This document shows positions 1 through 8,267 of a DNA stretch of 64,000 nt, piece after piece. The stretch covers positions 1 through 64,000 of the forward strand of contig CAZUDI010000009.1 in assembly GCA_964618975.1 (NCBI GenBank), read 5' to 3'. How positions within the stretch are numbered: the first letter of the stretch is position 1; each line of letters starts with the position of its first letter. The notes beneath the pieces are model-generated. The model saw only the letters and a list, made by a program, of their open reading frames with translations, searched no databases and was not told the origin of the DNA. The translations under genes were made by a program, and so were the position numbers. Source of the DNA: CAZUDI01 sp964618975. Its GTDB lineage: Bacteria > Desulfobacterota > Desulfomonilia > UBA1062.

Positions 1-86
1 ATCGGCACCAGGGGTTTATAGTCCCGGGTGCGCTTGCAGGCGTCCCAAAAGTCCAATCCAAGTACGAGTGCTTCCATCTTATTCAT
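1..86 (-). CDS. Partial CDS, N-terminus only, product unknown
   Basis: An ATG at 84-86 on the minus strand follows a GGGGATGATCT leader and opens a frame of 28 codons that runs off the left edge. It begins MNKMEALVLGLDFWDACKRT. It starts 12 bases after the stop of the 2-hydroxyacyl-CoA dehydratase-like gene, so it is probably the next gene of the same operon. A partner dehydratase subunit or an accessory protein would fit that position, but the visible residues do not identify a family. Confidence 0.5.
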   Translation of the reverse strand, partial: MNKMEALVLGLDFWDACKRTRDYKPLVP

Positions 87-97
87 AGATCATCCCC

Positions 98-1267
98 TTA
101 TGCGCTCACTATCTGTTTGTTGATCTGCCGGCCTTCGATGCTCTCGAGGAAGGCCTGGATGCGGGTGTTGAGCTGCCCCACACCGGTGTGCTGATAATCC
201 CTCTCCAGCCGCAGGACCGGAATGCCGGCATCCCGCAGGATGGTCGTCATGGGCACGGCGTCCACGCCCCAGATGTCGCAGAACTTGATCGCCTGGATCA
301 CGACGCCGTCGATCTTGTATTCCTTGACGATCGCCTTGATTTCGTCCATGCGCCGGGGCAGGTCCTCCATCATGCGCGGGCAGGAGAACTGCGTCAGGTA
401 ATGCTCGGCCAGGATGCGGTAGGGATCGCCGTTCTCCTCGATGGGCAGCAGTTGGGAAGGCAGGGAGCCCGGGCAGTAGCGGTCGGCCACCACGAGCCCG
501 CCCTGGGCTTCGATAGCCTCTGTATAGGCGGGGTTGTCGAGCTTGCCTCCCAGCACCAGCAGGCGCGCCCGGTAGTCCTTGATGCCCGCACGCTTCTTGA
601 GGGAGGCCTTGAACTTCTTGAGCGGATCGACGAGCAGATCGCGCGGGGCATTGACCGAGGCCACCATGAGCTTGTGGAACTCCGTGCCGCTGATCACCGG
701 GGCCTCTTCCTTGCGCAGCTCGCCAATCGAGCTCAGCAGCTTGTTGAAGGCGTTGAGCTCCTTGATCTTCTCGGTCACGGCGGCATTCCCGGTGTCCACG
801 CCGAAGAAGGCGGAGAGCTTCTCCCCCAGGATGTGCAGCTCGTTCTCATAGTAATCGACCCACAGGTCGCCGTTCTTGCGCGGCAGATCGAGACAGTAGT
901 TGAAATACTCCTTCTCGTCCTGCTTGAAGTAGTCGAGGTGGTCGTTCAGGCGGCGGATATGATCACAGCTGGCGGGGATCACCCATCCCTTGATATAATC
1001 ATAGCCGCCCTGCATCTGGACCTCCATCAGCCCGCGCGTGTAGGGACAGATCACGCTGGAGAGATAGACATCCGCCATCTCGGTGGTTCCCACCCCGGGG
1101 GCCCGCATCATGAGCGGGAAGAACGGCCCGACCGAGAGCAGGGGCAGGGGCACGAAAGAGCAGGTGTACCCCAGCGGTATCCTGCCCGCATCGATCGCCT
1201 GATCCACGAGAGCGTTGCGTGATTCCTTGATCACTTCGTCGAAAAACGCCATGTTATTGTCTTCCAT
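98..1267 (-). CDS. 2-hydroxyacyl-CoA dehydratase / benzoyl-CoA reductase family subunit
   Basis: The protein of 389 residues matches the HgdB/BcrC-type fold family. These proteins bind a [4Fe-4S] cluster and reductively dehydrate 2-hydroxyacyl-CoA or reduce aromatic acyl-CoA, using an ATP-driven activator. Visible candidate cluster ligands are C36 (YTCSFVP), C74 (SVICPYT) and C101 (PASCDH), with later cysteines in QFSCPRM and IKFCDIWG. The start is placed at the ATG at 1267 because it is preceded by GAGGGAGGTGT; an in-frame upstream extension to 1357 lacks family-like sequence. No activator gene is visible, so the substrate cannot be assigned. The next gene downstream is cut by the window edge. 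Confidence 0.85.
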   Translation of the reverse strand: MEDNNMAFFDEVIKESRNALVDQAIDAGRIPLGYTCSFVPLPLLSVGPFFPLMMRAPGVGTTEMADVYLSSVICPYTRGLMEVQMQGGYDYIKGWVIPASCDHIRRLNDHLDYFKQDEKEYFNYCLDLPRKNGDLWVDYYENELHILGEKLSAFFGVDTGNAAVTEKIKELNAFNKLLSSIGELRKEEAPVISGTEFHKLMVASVNAPRDLLVDPLKKFKASLKKRAGIKDYRARLLVLGGKLDNPAYTEAIEAQGGLVVADRYCPGSLPSQLLPIEENGDPYRILAEHYLTQFSCPRMMEDLPRRMDEIKAIVKEYKIDGVVIQAIKFCDIWGVDAVPMTTILRDAGIPVLRLERDYQHTGVGQLNTRIQAFLESIEGRQINKQIVSA

Positions 1268-2076
1268 GTACACCTCCCTCTTACGTCTATGCTGTGGCAA
1301 ACGTAACCGGCCCGCGCTGAGCCGTTCACGCTGCGCCATTTCCTTCGCACGCGTCAAGGACCGGGGTCAGTCAGCGCCGGGGTCACCCGAAAACGGCGCC
1401 CCTTGAGGGATCATGCGATGCCTTCGCATTTGAACCCTGACATCATCGCCGATCCCTGCGCCCTGAGGATGCGCGTCGAAATATGAACATGCCGCCCCCG
1501 CACCGATCCTTGGGGGTATGATGAGCAAGAGGCATGCCGAGTGCGTGCGAAGTTAATACATTGAATATTATTTATGTATTTATCGATCAGGCACTAAGTG
1601 TCCATATACCATCATCGGCACGCTTAATTAATAACACCGGCGCATCTCCCACCCTCCGCCACCATCACGAAGCGTGCGATCGCGGCCTTAAGGTATCCCA
1701 CGGGCCCTTTTTCAAGCGAAACCCCCGCCAGAGAGCTGCGTCACATAACGATATGCCGATAGAGAACCAGGAGGCGCTGAATCACGGTAGACAAACCCCA
1801 CTTGCATCAGAGGGAAACTCAGCCGGCCGGCCAGAAGCGACCGTTTAACAATCGGATCATGATTATGAATCCCAAGGCAGACCCTGCCCCCCCCGTCTGA
1901 TGTCGCAAACGGTAAGGGGATTCGAACAAAAGCACTTTTACATCTTGAAGATGAAGGGGGGGTTCCGGGAAGAAAGCCCCCCCCCTTAAGCGGCAGGCTG
2001 ACGCGCACAGCCTTGGATGCGGGAAAACACCCTCCCGCGTCGCCACCCACAGTGCGCGCCGAGGTGAAGGCTCGAA
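1268..2076. other. Intergenic region without a convincing gene
   Basis: This stretch separates two minus-strand genes. It holds an AT-rich patch around 1550-1610 that could contain the promoter for the dehydratase gene, a degenerate copy of the dispersed palindromic repeat at 1855-1930, and a G-tract/C-tract inverted repeat at about 1954-1988. Open frames here show no family resemblance. Confidence 0.6.
1855..1930 (+). repeat. Dispersed palindromic repeat, copy A (degenerate)
   Basis: The copy starts GATCATGATTATGAATCCC and ends near ATTCGAACAAA. It keeps the terminal motif and the order of the element, but both internal palindromes are eroded. Confidence 0.6.
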
Positions 2077-2679
2077 TCAGAATTTTCCCGTGGCCAGGCC
2101 TTCTCCCAGGGACACGGCCCGGCGCCGCGCCCGACGCCCGAGCTTCTGGTCCGGCTTCCTGGCGGCCAGACCGATGCTCAGTGTCCGCACCGTGGCGCAC
2201 CCGAGCAGGGTGGCCGCACTCTTGAGCAGCTTGACCATACCCGAGGGAAACCGGGCGAAGAATCCCGGGGCGGCGCAGGCGGTGACGATCACGGCCGCCT
2301 TGTGAGCAGGCTCCCTGCGGGGCTTGGGTGCCAGCTTGCCCCAGGGCCAATAGGCGTACCCGATCAGGCGCTCGATGAAACGCTTCATCACGGCCGTAAC
2401 CGTTCCGTTGTTCATGGGCGAGGCCAGGACGACGGCATCGCTGTCCTCGATCAGCGCGAGGATCTCCGCCATGTCATCCTCGATCACGCACCTTCCGCGG
2501 GATACGCCCTCTTTCTGGGTGCAGGTCCGGCAGTTGGTACAGAACTCCACCCGCCGATCGACAAGATAGACCTTCTCGACCTGCGCGCCCTTGCCCTTGG
2601 CCGCGGCAAGTATGGTATCCACAGCGGCATCGATCACGCCGCCCTTGCGATAGGTTCCGACAATCGCTGTTATCTTCAT
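2077..2679 (-). CDS. NADPH-dependent FMN reductase / iron-sulfur flavoprotein family
   Basis: The 200-residue protein opens with the flavodoxin-like strand MKITAIVGTYRKGG and contains a compact cysteine cluster at C47, C50, C53 and C64, as in iron-sulfur flavoproteins that carry FMN plus a [4Fe-4S] cluster. The segment LASPMNNGTVTAVMKRFIER is typical of the flavin-binding region. The start at 2679 is supported by CAAAGGAGAA upstream; the longer frame to 2913 is low-complexity and rejected. The C-terminal 60 residues are basic and hydrophobic. The likely role is electron transfer or flavin reduction in an anaerobe; the physiological partner is unknown. Confidence 0.8.
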   Translation of the reverse strand: MKITAIVGTYRKGGVIDAAVDTILAAAKGKGAQVEKVYLVDRRVEFCTNCRTCTQKEGVSRGRCVIEDDMAEILALIEDSDAVVLASPMNNGTVTAVMKRFIERLIGYAYWPWGKLAPKPRREPAHKAAVIVTACAAPGFFARFPSGMVKLLKSAATLLGCATVRTLSIGLAARKPDQKLGRRARRRAVSLGEGLATGKF

Positions 2680-3058
2680 CTGTTGTTCTCCTTTGAACCA
2701 GCCGACGGGACACCCGCTTCTTCGGCCGGGATTTTCCGGTTGTCGTCTCGTTGTTGCATTCATCCACCTGCGGGGGGGGCAGCCCCTGATTTTGACGGGG
2801 GTGTATCCTACACCATCAGGGCCGCAAAACAAAGGGGGCTGAGCCGTCCCCTCGGCCGGAAAACGGCCCTTTTCGGCCGGGCAGAATAAGTCATCCCTCG
2901 CACCTCCAGGCACAGGGCTTCAGACTTTAATTATCTGCCTTTTTCTTGTTTTCATGAATAATTACTTTGTTAATTTCTTTATATGTGTATGTTTCATATC
3001 GGCACCACCTCCCCGGAACGGCCCCTGTGGCACGACCCAGCCCTGTCCGCGGCGGCCC
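2680..3058. other. Intergenic region, AT-rich centre
   Basis: No gene is seen. The part at 2920-3005 is markedly AT-rich compared with its surroundings and may carry promoter or regulatory sequence for the minus-strand flavoprotein gene. I could not identify a clear -35/-10 pair. Confidence 0.5.
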
Positions 3059-3796
3059 TCAGCCCGCGGTCCGCCGCGGACGACGCCGGGGAAGGTAGTC
3101 CAGGTAATCATCCGGAAGCGGGATATCGCGTGGGTCGCTTCCCGACAGACCGTTCTTCACGTAGTAGCGCGCCTGATAGGCCAGGGCGTTCAGGCGCCGG
3201 TCAAAGGTCTGGCGGTAGGCCTCGTATTCCTCCTCGCCGAGGCCCTGGGGGACATACAGCAGCTCGCGGTCATAGAGCACCACGATGCGGGAAAGGGGCA
3301 GCGGCAGGATGGTGCGGTCCCATGAGTTGAACTCGTAGGCGGGATGGGCGTCCCAGGCAAAGGGCATCAGGGGCGCCCCGGTGCGGGCGGCGAGCTGAAT
3401 GATGCCCGGCTTGGCCACATACGGGGGCCCTACGGGGCCGTCGGGGGTGAACCCGCCGATATGCCCCTGGCGGATGTAGTCCACCAGCTCCCGCAGGGCC
3501 GCGCCTCCGCCGCGCGTGGAGGAGCCCCTGAAGCCCTTGATGCCCAGACGCCTGACCACGGAGGCGATCAGCTCCCCGTCGCGCGACTGGGAGATGATCC
3601 CGGCGCCTTTGCGGTCGCGGTAGTGGTAGGCATAATATAGAAAGCCCCGGTGCCAGCCGGCATAGAGGACATCCGGCCGGCGGGCGAGGATCTCCTGCTC
3701 GAGCTCCCGGCCATAGACCTCGATGCGGCAGAGCTTGAAATAGCCTCGGATGAAGCTGGCCCCCAGCCATGACACGAGCTGCACACGCAGATCCAT
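3059..3796 (-). CDS. DUF374 lysophospholipid acyltransferase-like protein
   Basis: The 245-residue protein has the hallmarks of the DUF374/LPLAT family: AGWHRGFLYY near residue 47 (with the catalytic-type histidine), SQSRDGELIA near 70, and the signature TPDGPVGPPYVAKPG near 117. Family members are inner-membrane-associated acyltransferases related to the late lipid A acyltransferases. The N-terminal segment LVSWLGASFIRGYFKLC is a plausible membrane anchor. The ribosome site before the ATG at 3796 is weak. The gene stands alone, flanked by repeat copies upstream. Confidence 0.85.
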   Translation of the reverse strand: MDLRVQLVSWLGASFIRGYFKLCRIEVYGRELEQEILARRPDVLYAGWHRGFLYYAYHYRDRKGAGIISQSRDGELIASVVRRLGIKGFRGSSTRGGGAALRELVDYIRQGHIGGFTPDGPVGPPYVAKPGIIQLAARTGAPLMPFAWDAHPAYEFNSWDRTILPLPLSRIVVLYDRELLYVPQGLGEEEYEAYRQTFDRRLNALAYQARYYVKNGLSGSDPRDIPLPDDYLDYLPRRRPRRTAG

Positions 3797-3886
3797 ACCA
3801 AGGGTCTTTCATATTCCCGGCCACCATGTCAAGGGGGCGTCTCCCAAGAGTGAGCGGATATGGCTATGGTACGGGCATCGTGATAC

Positions 3887-3975
3887 GTAATCATGGGGAG
3901 GACCCCCGGGGCAAGCCTAAGACCCCGGCTTGCCGCCACAAGGAGGTAAGGGAGGCCCTCAGGCCAATAAAGCAC
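3887..3975 (+). repeat. Dispersed palindromic repeat, copy B1 (divergent)
   Basis: It begins GTAATCATGGGGAGGACCC and keeps the CCCCGGGGCAAGCC core, but the second half is altered. Its end, AAAGCACTT, resembles the sequence that follows copy A. Confidence 0.5.
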
Positions 3976-3989
3976 TTCTTTAAATTTGA

Positions 3990-4030
3990 CTATCCTCGAC
4001 GCAAGCGGCGGGGAATTATGGTGAATCAAG
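3990..4030 (+). repeat. Dispersed palindromic repeat, copy B2 (3' half only)
   Basis: The fragment CTCGACGCAAGCGGCGGGGA matches the second palindrome of the element and its right flank. It abuts copy B3, so the elements appear to be nested or tandem here. Confidence 0.5.
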
Positions 4031-4107
4031 GTTATGAACCCCAGGGCAAGCCCTGGACCCAACTTTCCGCTGCAAGCAGCGGGGAATTCGACCCTGAGTG
4101 ATTAAAG
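4024..4107 (+). repeat. Dispersed palindromic repeat, copy B3 (best-preserved direct copy)
   Basis: This is one of the clearest copies. The first palindrome is CCAGGGC-AA-GCCCTGG at 4041-4056. The second is CCGCTGC-AA-GCAGCGG at 4067-4082. The ends are AATCAAGGTTATGAACCCC on the left and a TTCGACCC...GATTAAAG right end. The two ends form an imperfect terminal inverted repeat. Confidence 0.8.
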
Positions 4108-4142
4108 TGATCCCTCGGCACATGGCCGTGATTTCCACGGTC

Positions 4143-4740
4143 TCAGTATTCGCCTCTAAGCCGGCGATTGTCGATCTTGCCCACCGTGGTCAGGGGGAGC
4201 TCGGGGCGGATCTCGATCTCCCGGGGCACCTCGTAGGGGGCGAGCCTCGATCTGGCCGGGTTCAGGATGTCGGCCTTGAGGGTCTCGGCATCCCCCTGGC
4301 AGGCATAATCCGGCCGGAGGGACACAAAGGCCTTGACCAGCTCGAACCCGGGGTGCTGGGGATTGGGCAGGCCGATGGTGGCGATGCTGCCGACGGCCGG
4401 GTGAGTGCTCAGGACATCCTCTACCCGCGTGGAGAACACCCTGAAGCCGCTCACGTTGATCATGTCCTTGGTGCGGTCGACGATCCGCAGGTAGCCGTCC
4501 TCGTCCTGCACGGCCATATCCCCGGTGTGCAGGTGGCCGTCGGCATCGATCGCGCGCCTGGTCTCCTCGGGCTGGTTTAAGCAGCCCGCCATCACCTGCG
4601 GCCCCCTGACGCAGATCTCGCCGGCCTCGCCGCGGGGGACCTCCCGGCCGCTGGCGGGGTCCACCAGCTTGATGTCGGTGTTGAGCAGGGGCAGACCGAT
4701 CGATCCCTGTCGTTTGCCCCCCCGGGGAGGCGGACAAAAA
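4143..4740 (-). pseudogene. Truncated AMP-binding acyl-CoA synthetase (C-terminal part)
   Basis: Only the C-terminal part of an ANL-superfamily acyl-CoA ligase remains. The frame reads GSIGLPLLNTDIKLVD, then the adenylate-binding TGDMAVQDEDGYLRIVDRTK with the hinge region, and ends near the catalytic lysine motif LTTVGKIDNRRLRGEY. The homology runs upstream to about 4740, to GGKRQGSIG, and then stops abruptly at a hairpin element (4745-4803). The adenylation-domain P-loop and most of the N-terminal 300 or more residues are missing. No ribosome site or start codon serves the fragment. It is most likely a gene broken by insertion or deletion. Confidence 0.8.
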
Positions 4741-4744
4741 AAAT

Positions 4745-4803
4745 GCCAGAAGAGATTTAGGTGTAGGACATAGAATTAGGAAGGCTATGTCCCCTCTTCT
4801 GGC
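4745..4803. repeat. Nested inverted repeat at the breakpoint of the acyl-CoA synthetase fragment
   Basis: Outer arms GCCAGAAGAG (4745-4754) and CTCTTCTGGC (4794-4803) are perfectly complementary. Inside them GGACATAG (4766-4773) pairs with CTATGTCC (4785-4792). A-tracts flank both sides. It differs from the main repeat family and may be the end of another small element. Confidence 0.65.
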
Positions 4804-4931
4804 GAAAAAAGGAGGTCTCTCTGTAAGAGATCTAGTGTCCTTTAACCACAGGTGCCGCGGCGTGCCTATCGGCACCGCTCCGATTTTCCTGTAGAACTCA
4901 TCGACAGTCTGTCTGTAGGATTTTTTCGCCC

Positions 4932-5010
4932 CATCAGGGGAATGAACCCCAAGGCAAGCCTATGCCCCTCCCTGACGCCGCCAGCGGCGGGTGAATGCGA
5001 CCCGCAGGCC
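4932..5010 (+). repeat. Dispersed palindromic repeat, copy C1
   Basis: The copy runs from CATCAGGGGAATGAACCCC to GCGACCCGCAGGCC, with the second palindrome GCCGCCAGCGGC preserved. It is followed directly by copy C2 in the same orientation. Confidence 0.7.
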
Positions 5011-5090
5011 GATCATGGGTACGAACCCCGGGGCAAACTGTTGCTCCTGCCTTCCGCTGCAAGCAGTGGGGCGACCCGCAGGCGATCAAG
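5011..5090 (+). repeat. Dispersed palindromic repeat, copy C2
   Basis: The copy runs from GATCATGGGTACGAACCCC to GCGACCCGCAGGCGATCAAG. The second palindrome (CCGCTGC-AA-GCAGTGG) is nearly intact, while the first is degraded. Confidence 0.7.
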
Positions 5091-5267
5091 GCCCCTTTTC
5101 AAGACGGCTGCCCCGACCGGCTGAGCGGCGGCAGAGGTGGCCACCCGGCCGGACAGGGCCGCGCCTGTCTGGCCGGCGCGTCTGAGGGCACCCCGGGGGT
5201 TCTCTCTCAAGCTGCCCCGCGGGGGAAGGACCTTCCCCCGCGGGGCGCTCGGGCAGGGACGCCCCCT

Positions 5268-6479
5268 TCAGGCCTCGGGCGGCACCTCGATCACCAGGTC
5301 GCTGGTAGGATAGGACGCGCAGGGGTGGAAATAGCCGAAGATCCGGTCGGCCTCGCGGCGGCCGTCATCGTCGGGCAGGACGTACACCTCGCCGGCCACC
5401 AGGCGGGAGCGGCAGAAGCCGCAGGCCCCCGAGCGGCACTGGGAGGGCGGGGCCAGGTTGGCGCGTTCGAGGGCCACCAGCACGGTCTCGTCGCCCCGGG
5501 CCGAAAGCGTGTGGGTCCGACCTTCCTGGTGCACCGTCAGGGTAAAGACCTCCCGCGCCGTTCCCTGCGGAAAGCCGTTCAGGCCTGCAGGCTCGCGGAT
5601 CTCGCCGAAGGCCTCGCGCCGGATGCGCCCAGGCGGCAGATTGAAGCTTTTCAGTTCCTTTTCGAGATAGCGGTACATGGCCGGCGGCCCGCACAGGAAG
5701 AAGGAGGCCTCCCCCACGTCCCCGACCAGGCGGCGGATCACCGCCGCGCTCAGGAAACCGGTGGGCCCCTGCCAGGACTCGTCCGGCTCGCTGCAGACGA
5801 GCTGCAGGGCGAGCCTCTCGGGGTCCTGGGCCACGAGTGCCCTGAGCTCCGCGTCGAAGATGATATCGTCCGGCAGGCGCGTGCCGTAGATCAGGCTCAG
5901 GCGGGCGTCCGTGCCGCCGGAGAGGATATCCTTCATCAGAGAGCGGAAGGGGCCGATGCCGCTGCCGCCGGCCAGGCCGATAATGTGCGGTGCATCCCGC
6001 AGGGGTTCGTAGCAGAAGCAGCCTTCCGGACCCGAGGTCTCGAGGAGGGTGCCGGCCTTCCAGTTGTCCCAGACATACCCGGTGAAGAAACCCCCGGGCA
6101 TCCGGCGGAGGGTGATCTCGTAAAAGCCCTCCTTTTCCGCCTCGGCGGGCGCGGACGAGATGGCGTAGGGCCGCGTGATACGCACCCCCTGGCAGAGGGC
6201 CTTGACGCTGAGGTACTGGCCGGCCTGAAACGGGGGCAGCTCGCTGGTGCCGGACAGCGGGTCGGGCACCAGGCGGAAGGTGCGGCTGGTTTGGGTTTCG
6301 TCCTTTATGGACGCGATCTTCAGGTGCAGCCTTTTGGGGTGCAGCCTCTGAGAGAGCACGCCCATGGCGTCCTCCGTGAGAGGTGTCGCTTTTGCCCTAT
6401 CGATGCGTCTGTTCCTCTCAGGAACCAGGTTCTTGAATGCCAGCAGGTCGCGGATGGTGCCTCTGACGTGCATTTTCAT
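5268..6479 (-). CDS. Ferredoxin-type FAD/NAD(P)H oxidoreductase with C-terminal [2Fe-2S] domain
   Basis: The 403-residue protein has a linker of about 50 residues, then an FNR-like FAD domain (RPYAISSAP near 104), an NAD(P)-binding domain (GLAGGSGIGPF near 168, FFLCGPPAMY near 260) and a plant-type [2Fe-2S] ferredoxin domain (CRSGACGFC near 347 plus a distal Cys in HPCASY). It should pass electrons from NAD(P)H through FAD and the iron-sulfur centre. Its ATG overlaps the stop of the upstream desaturase-like gene (ATGA), so the two are translationally coupled, and the flavoprotein is the obvious electron partner. Confidence 0.9.
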   Translation of the reverse strand: MKMHVRGTIRDLLAFKNLVPERNRRIDRAKATPLTEDAMGVLSQRLHPKRLHLKIASIKDETQTSRTFRLVPDPLSGTSELPPFQAGQYLSVKALCQGVRITRPYAISSAPAEAEKEGFYEITLRRMPGGFFTGYVWDNWKAGTLLETSGPEGCFCYEPLRDAPHIIGLAGGSGIGPFRSLMKDILSGGTDARLSLIYGTRLPDDIIFDAELRALVAQDPERLALQLVCSEPDESWQGPTGFLSAAVIRRLVGDVGEASFFLCGPPAMYRYLEKELKSFNLPPGRIRREAFGEIREPAGLNGFPQGTAREVFTLTVHQEGRTHTLSARGDETVLVALERANLAPPSQCRSGACGFCRSRLVAGEVYVLPDDDGRREADRIFGYFHPCASYPTSDLVIEVPPEA

Positions 6480-8002
6480 GCCCTCACCCCCATATCTTTC
6501 AGGCTCAACAGGGCCATGGTCTGGCCGCTCATCAGCGAACTGCTGTAGCCGTAGGCCCGAAAGGCGTTGCCCCCCACGAAGCTGAGCCCCTTGATGTACT
6601 CATCCTGTCCCAGGGACATCATTCTCGGCAGGATCGAATCCCAGGACTCTACCTCGTAACCATAGACCCCGCCGCCGTAGGCCCCCGTGTAGCGGGCAAA
6701 GGTCTGCGGGGTGGCGATTTCGATCTCCTCGATATGGCCGTGGATGGAGATGTTGAGCGAGCGCTCGAAGTCGTCGATCAGCTGCGCGGCCACCCGGCGC
6801 TTGGTGGCCACATACTCGGCGGGTGGAACCCTCTCCCACACCCCCGGGCGGTAGAGCACGGTCATGGAGACGATGCAGGTGCCCGGGGGGGAGCAGTCCG
6901 GGATGGCGCGGTTGAGGCAGATGGTGGCCTGGACCAGGGGCGCGCCGAGCTCGCTGAACGAGGCATACAGCCTGTCGGTGTCGGCGCTCTCATAGATGAA
7001 ATAGCTGTAGTCCTCAATCCCCAGCTCGTCGGCCGTGGCATCCAGACCGAGATAAACCACCAGGGCGCTCGAGCCCGGGATGCGCGCATTCACGTCCTGA
7101 TAGGCCCGCGGCGGTACCGCCTGGGGCGGGGTCACCAGGGTGTTGTAGGCCAGGGTGGGGGACGCATTGCAGATGACACGCCCGCAGGGGATCACCCGGC
7201 CCGATGCGGTCTGAACCCCGGTCACCCGGCCGCCTTCCACCAGGATCTTCGCGACTCTGGTATTGAATTCCACGCGGCCGCCGGAGGCCTGGATGCGCGC
7301 CACCAGCGCGCTCGTCATCTCGTGCGAGCGGTAGCGCGGGATATAGGCGCCCTTGGTGAGATACTTGTAGAGCATGGCCGCCCAGATGGTGAAGTTGAGC
7401 CGGCTGGTGGGGATCCCCAGGTAGCACCAGTAGGCGTAGAGGATGTCTTGCGCCTTGGGCGGGATCCTGAAACGTGCCGTGACCTCGTCCACGCTGTAGG
7501 CCGCGGTCTTGAGGAAGTTGGCGTAGCGCTTCCTGAGAACCTTGCGGTCGGGGTTGCCGCGCGAATCCTTGAGGTAGTCCAGGGCCGCGAGGACCTCGCC
7601 GCAGAGCTCCAGATAGGCGCCCACCGGGCCCCGGCTGCCGGGCACCGCGCGCTCCAGGGCGTCCAGATAGGCCGGGATGCCAAACGGCATGGTCACGTCC
7701 AGGCCTTCCCGCCTCAGGATGAGCCGGTAGGCCTCCGGCACGGCGACGAAATCGACCGCCACCCCGAGCTCATCCTCCAGCAGGGCGCGCACGCCGCCCT
7801 TGTCGGAGGCCGGTCCGACGTCACAGAGCTCGTGCAGGGACGGCTCGAACTCGAAGCGACCGCGCACGAAGCTGCTGGCAAAGCCGCCCGGCAGGTTGTG
7901 CTGCTCGAGCACCAGCACGCGGGTACCCGCGAGCGCCAGGGTCGTCCCGGCGGTCAGACCCCCGTTCCCGGCCCCGATAACCACCACATCGTAATCCGTC
8001 AT
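6476..8002 (-). CDS. Phytoene desaturase / retinol-saturase-like FAD oxidoreductase
   Basis: The 508-residue protein has an N-terminal dinucleotide-binding motif (VVVIGAGNGGLTAGTTLALAG) followed by EQHNLPGGFASSF, as in the CrtI/RetSat amine-oxidase-like family. It ends with the FAD-contacting GLSFVGGNAFRAYGYSSSL. Family members saturate, desaturate or isomerise hydrophobic polyenes or related lipids. The start is supported by AGGAGGGTATGT. A perfect 12-bp-arm palindrome lies about 150 bp upstream (8154-8180). The overlapping ferredoxin reductase downstream suggests a two-component reductase. No carotenoid synthase is present, so a carotenoid substrate should not be assumed. Confidence 0.88.
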   Translation of the reverse strand: MTDYDVVVIGAGNGGLTAGTTLALAGTRVLVLEQHNLPGGFASSFVRGRFEFEPSLHELCDVGPASDKGGVRALLEDELGVAVDFVAVPEAYRLILRREGLDVTMPFGIPAYLDALERAVPGSRGPVGAYLELCGEVLAALDYLKDSRGNPDRKVLRKRYANFLKTAAYSVDEVTARFRIPPKAQDILYAYWCYLGIPTSRLNFTIWAAMLYKYLTKGAYIPRYRSHEMTSALVARIQASGGRVEFNTRVAKILVEGGRVTGVQTASGRVIPCGRVICNASPTLAYNTLVTPPQAVPPRAYQDVNARIPGSSALVVYLGLDATADELGIEDYSYFIYESADTDRLYASFSELGAPLVQATICLNRAIPDCSPPGTCIVSMTVLYRPGVWERVPPAEYVATKRRVAAQLIDDFERSLNISIHGHIEEIEIATPQTFARYTGAYGGGVYGYEVESWDSILPRMMSLGQDEYIKGLSFVGGNAFRAYGYSSSLMSGQTMALLSLKDMGVRA

Positions 8003-8153
8003 ACATACCCTCCTAGATCTGCTTCCTTAAGATGCGTGAGCCTTACGAACATGCGTGATCACCCGCCGTTGGGGCGGGAGATGCTCCGATCTGCAGGGGA
8101 GGCGGACACCCTGTTCTAAGATGTATGCTGCGGGGGACATGACGCCCCTCTGA

Positions 8154-8180
8154 GTTGCTGGTGGTATGACCACCAGCAAC
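8154..8180. promoter_or_regulatory. Perfect palindromic operator upstream of the desaturase-like gene
   Basis: Arms GTTGCTGGTGGT and ACCACCAGCAAC are exact 12-bp inverted repeats around ATG. The core GCTGGTGGT-N3-ACCACCAGC recurs exactly at 20023-20043, upstream of the paralogous flavoprotein gene. The TGGT-ACCA symmetry resembles sites of FadR/GntR-type regulators, two of which are encoded nearby, but the cognate regulator is not established. Confidence 0.75.
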
Positions 8181-8236
8181 TTGTAGCGCGTTTACACCCC
8201 GGAGTCAAGGGGCAGACGGTTAATTGCCAGGGTCGA

Positions 8237-8262
8237 GGCCCCCTGTGTCGGGGGCCATTTTT
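8237..8262. terminator. GC-rich stem-loop near the 3' end of the aldehyde dehydrogenase gene
   Basis: GGCCCCC and GGGGGCC form a 7-bp stem with a TGTGTC loop, followed by ATTTTT on the plus strand. The adjacent gene is on the minus strand and reads into the A side, so a canonical terminator is only partly supported. Confidence 0.35.
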
Positions 8263-8267
8263 CGGTG

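Larger units (their letters stand above)
4804..5267. other. Intergenic region with two tandem repeat copies
   Basis: No intact gene is seen. On the minus strand a short frame near 4850-4930 reads TVDEFYRKIGAVPIG, which looks protein-like but is too short to assign. The two tandem repeat copies at 4932-5090 are listed separately. A GC-rich inverted repeat (GCCCCGCGGGGGAAGG/CCTTCCCCCGCGGGGC) at about 5213-5247 lies just downstream of the minus-strand reductase gene and could act as its terminator. Confidence 0.5.

Noticed and set aside
1917..1930. GATTCGAA-like sequence resembling the T-arm of a tRNA
   Set aside because: No acceptor stem, anticodon arm or D-arm can be drawn around it; it is part of the dispersed repeat.
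4156..4875. Long minus-strand open frame overlapping the acyl-CoA ligase fragment
   Set aside because: It is a different frame from the family-matching one and its sequence is Pro/Arg/Gly-rich without domain features. Only a short upstream piece near 4850-4930 looks protein-like.
4995..6548. Plus-strand open frame of 517 codons antisense to the ferredoxin reductase
   Set aside because: It is a GC-skew shadow of the real minus-strand gene, with no recognisable motifs. The same holds for many long antisense frames over the enzyme genes.
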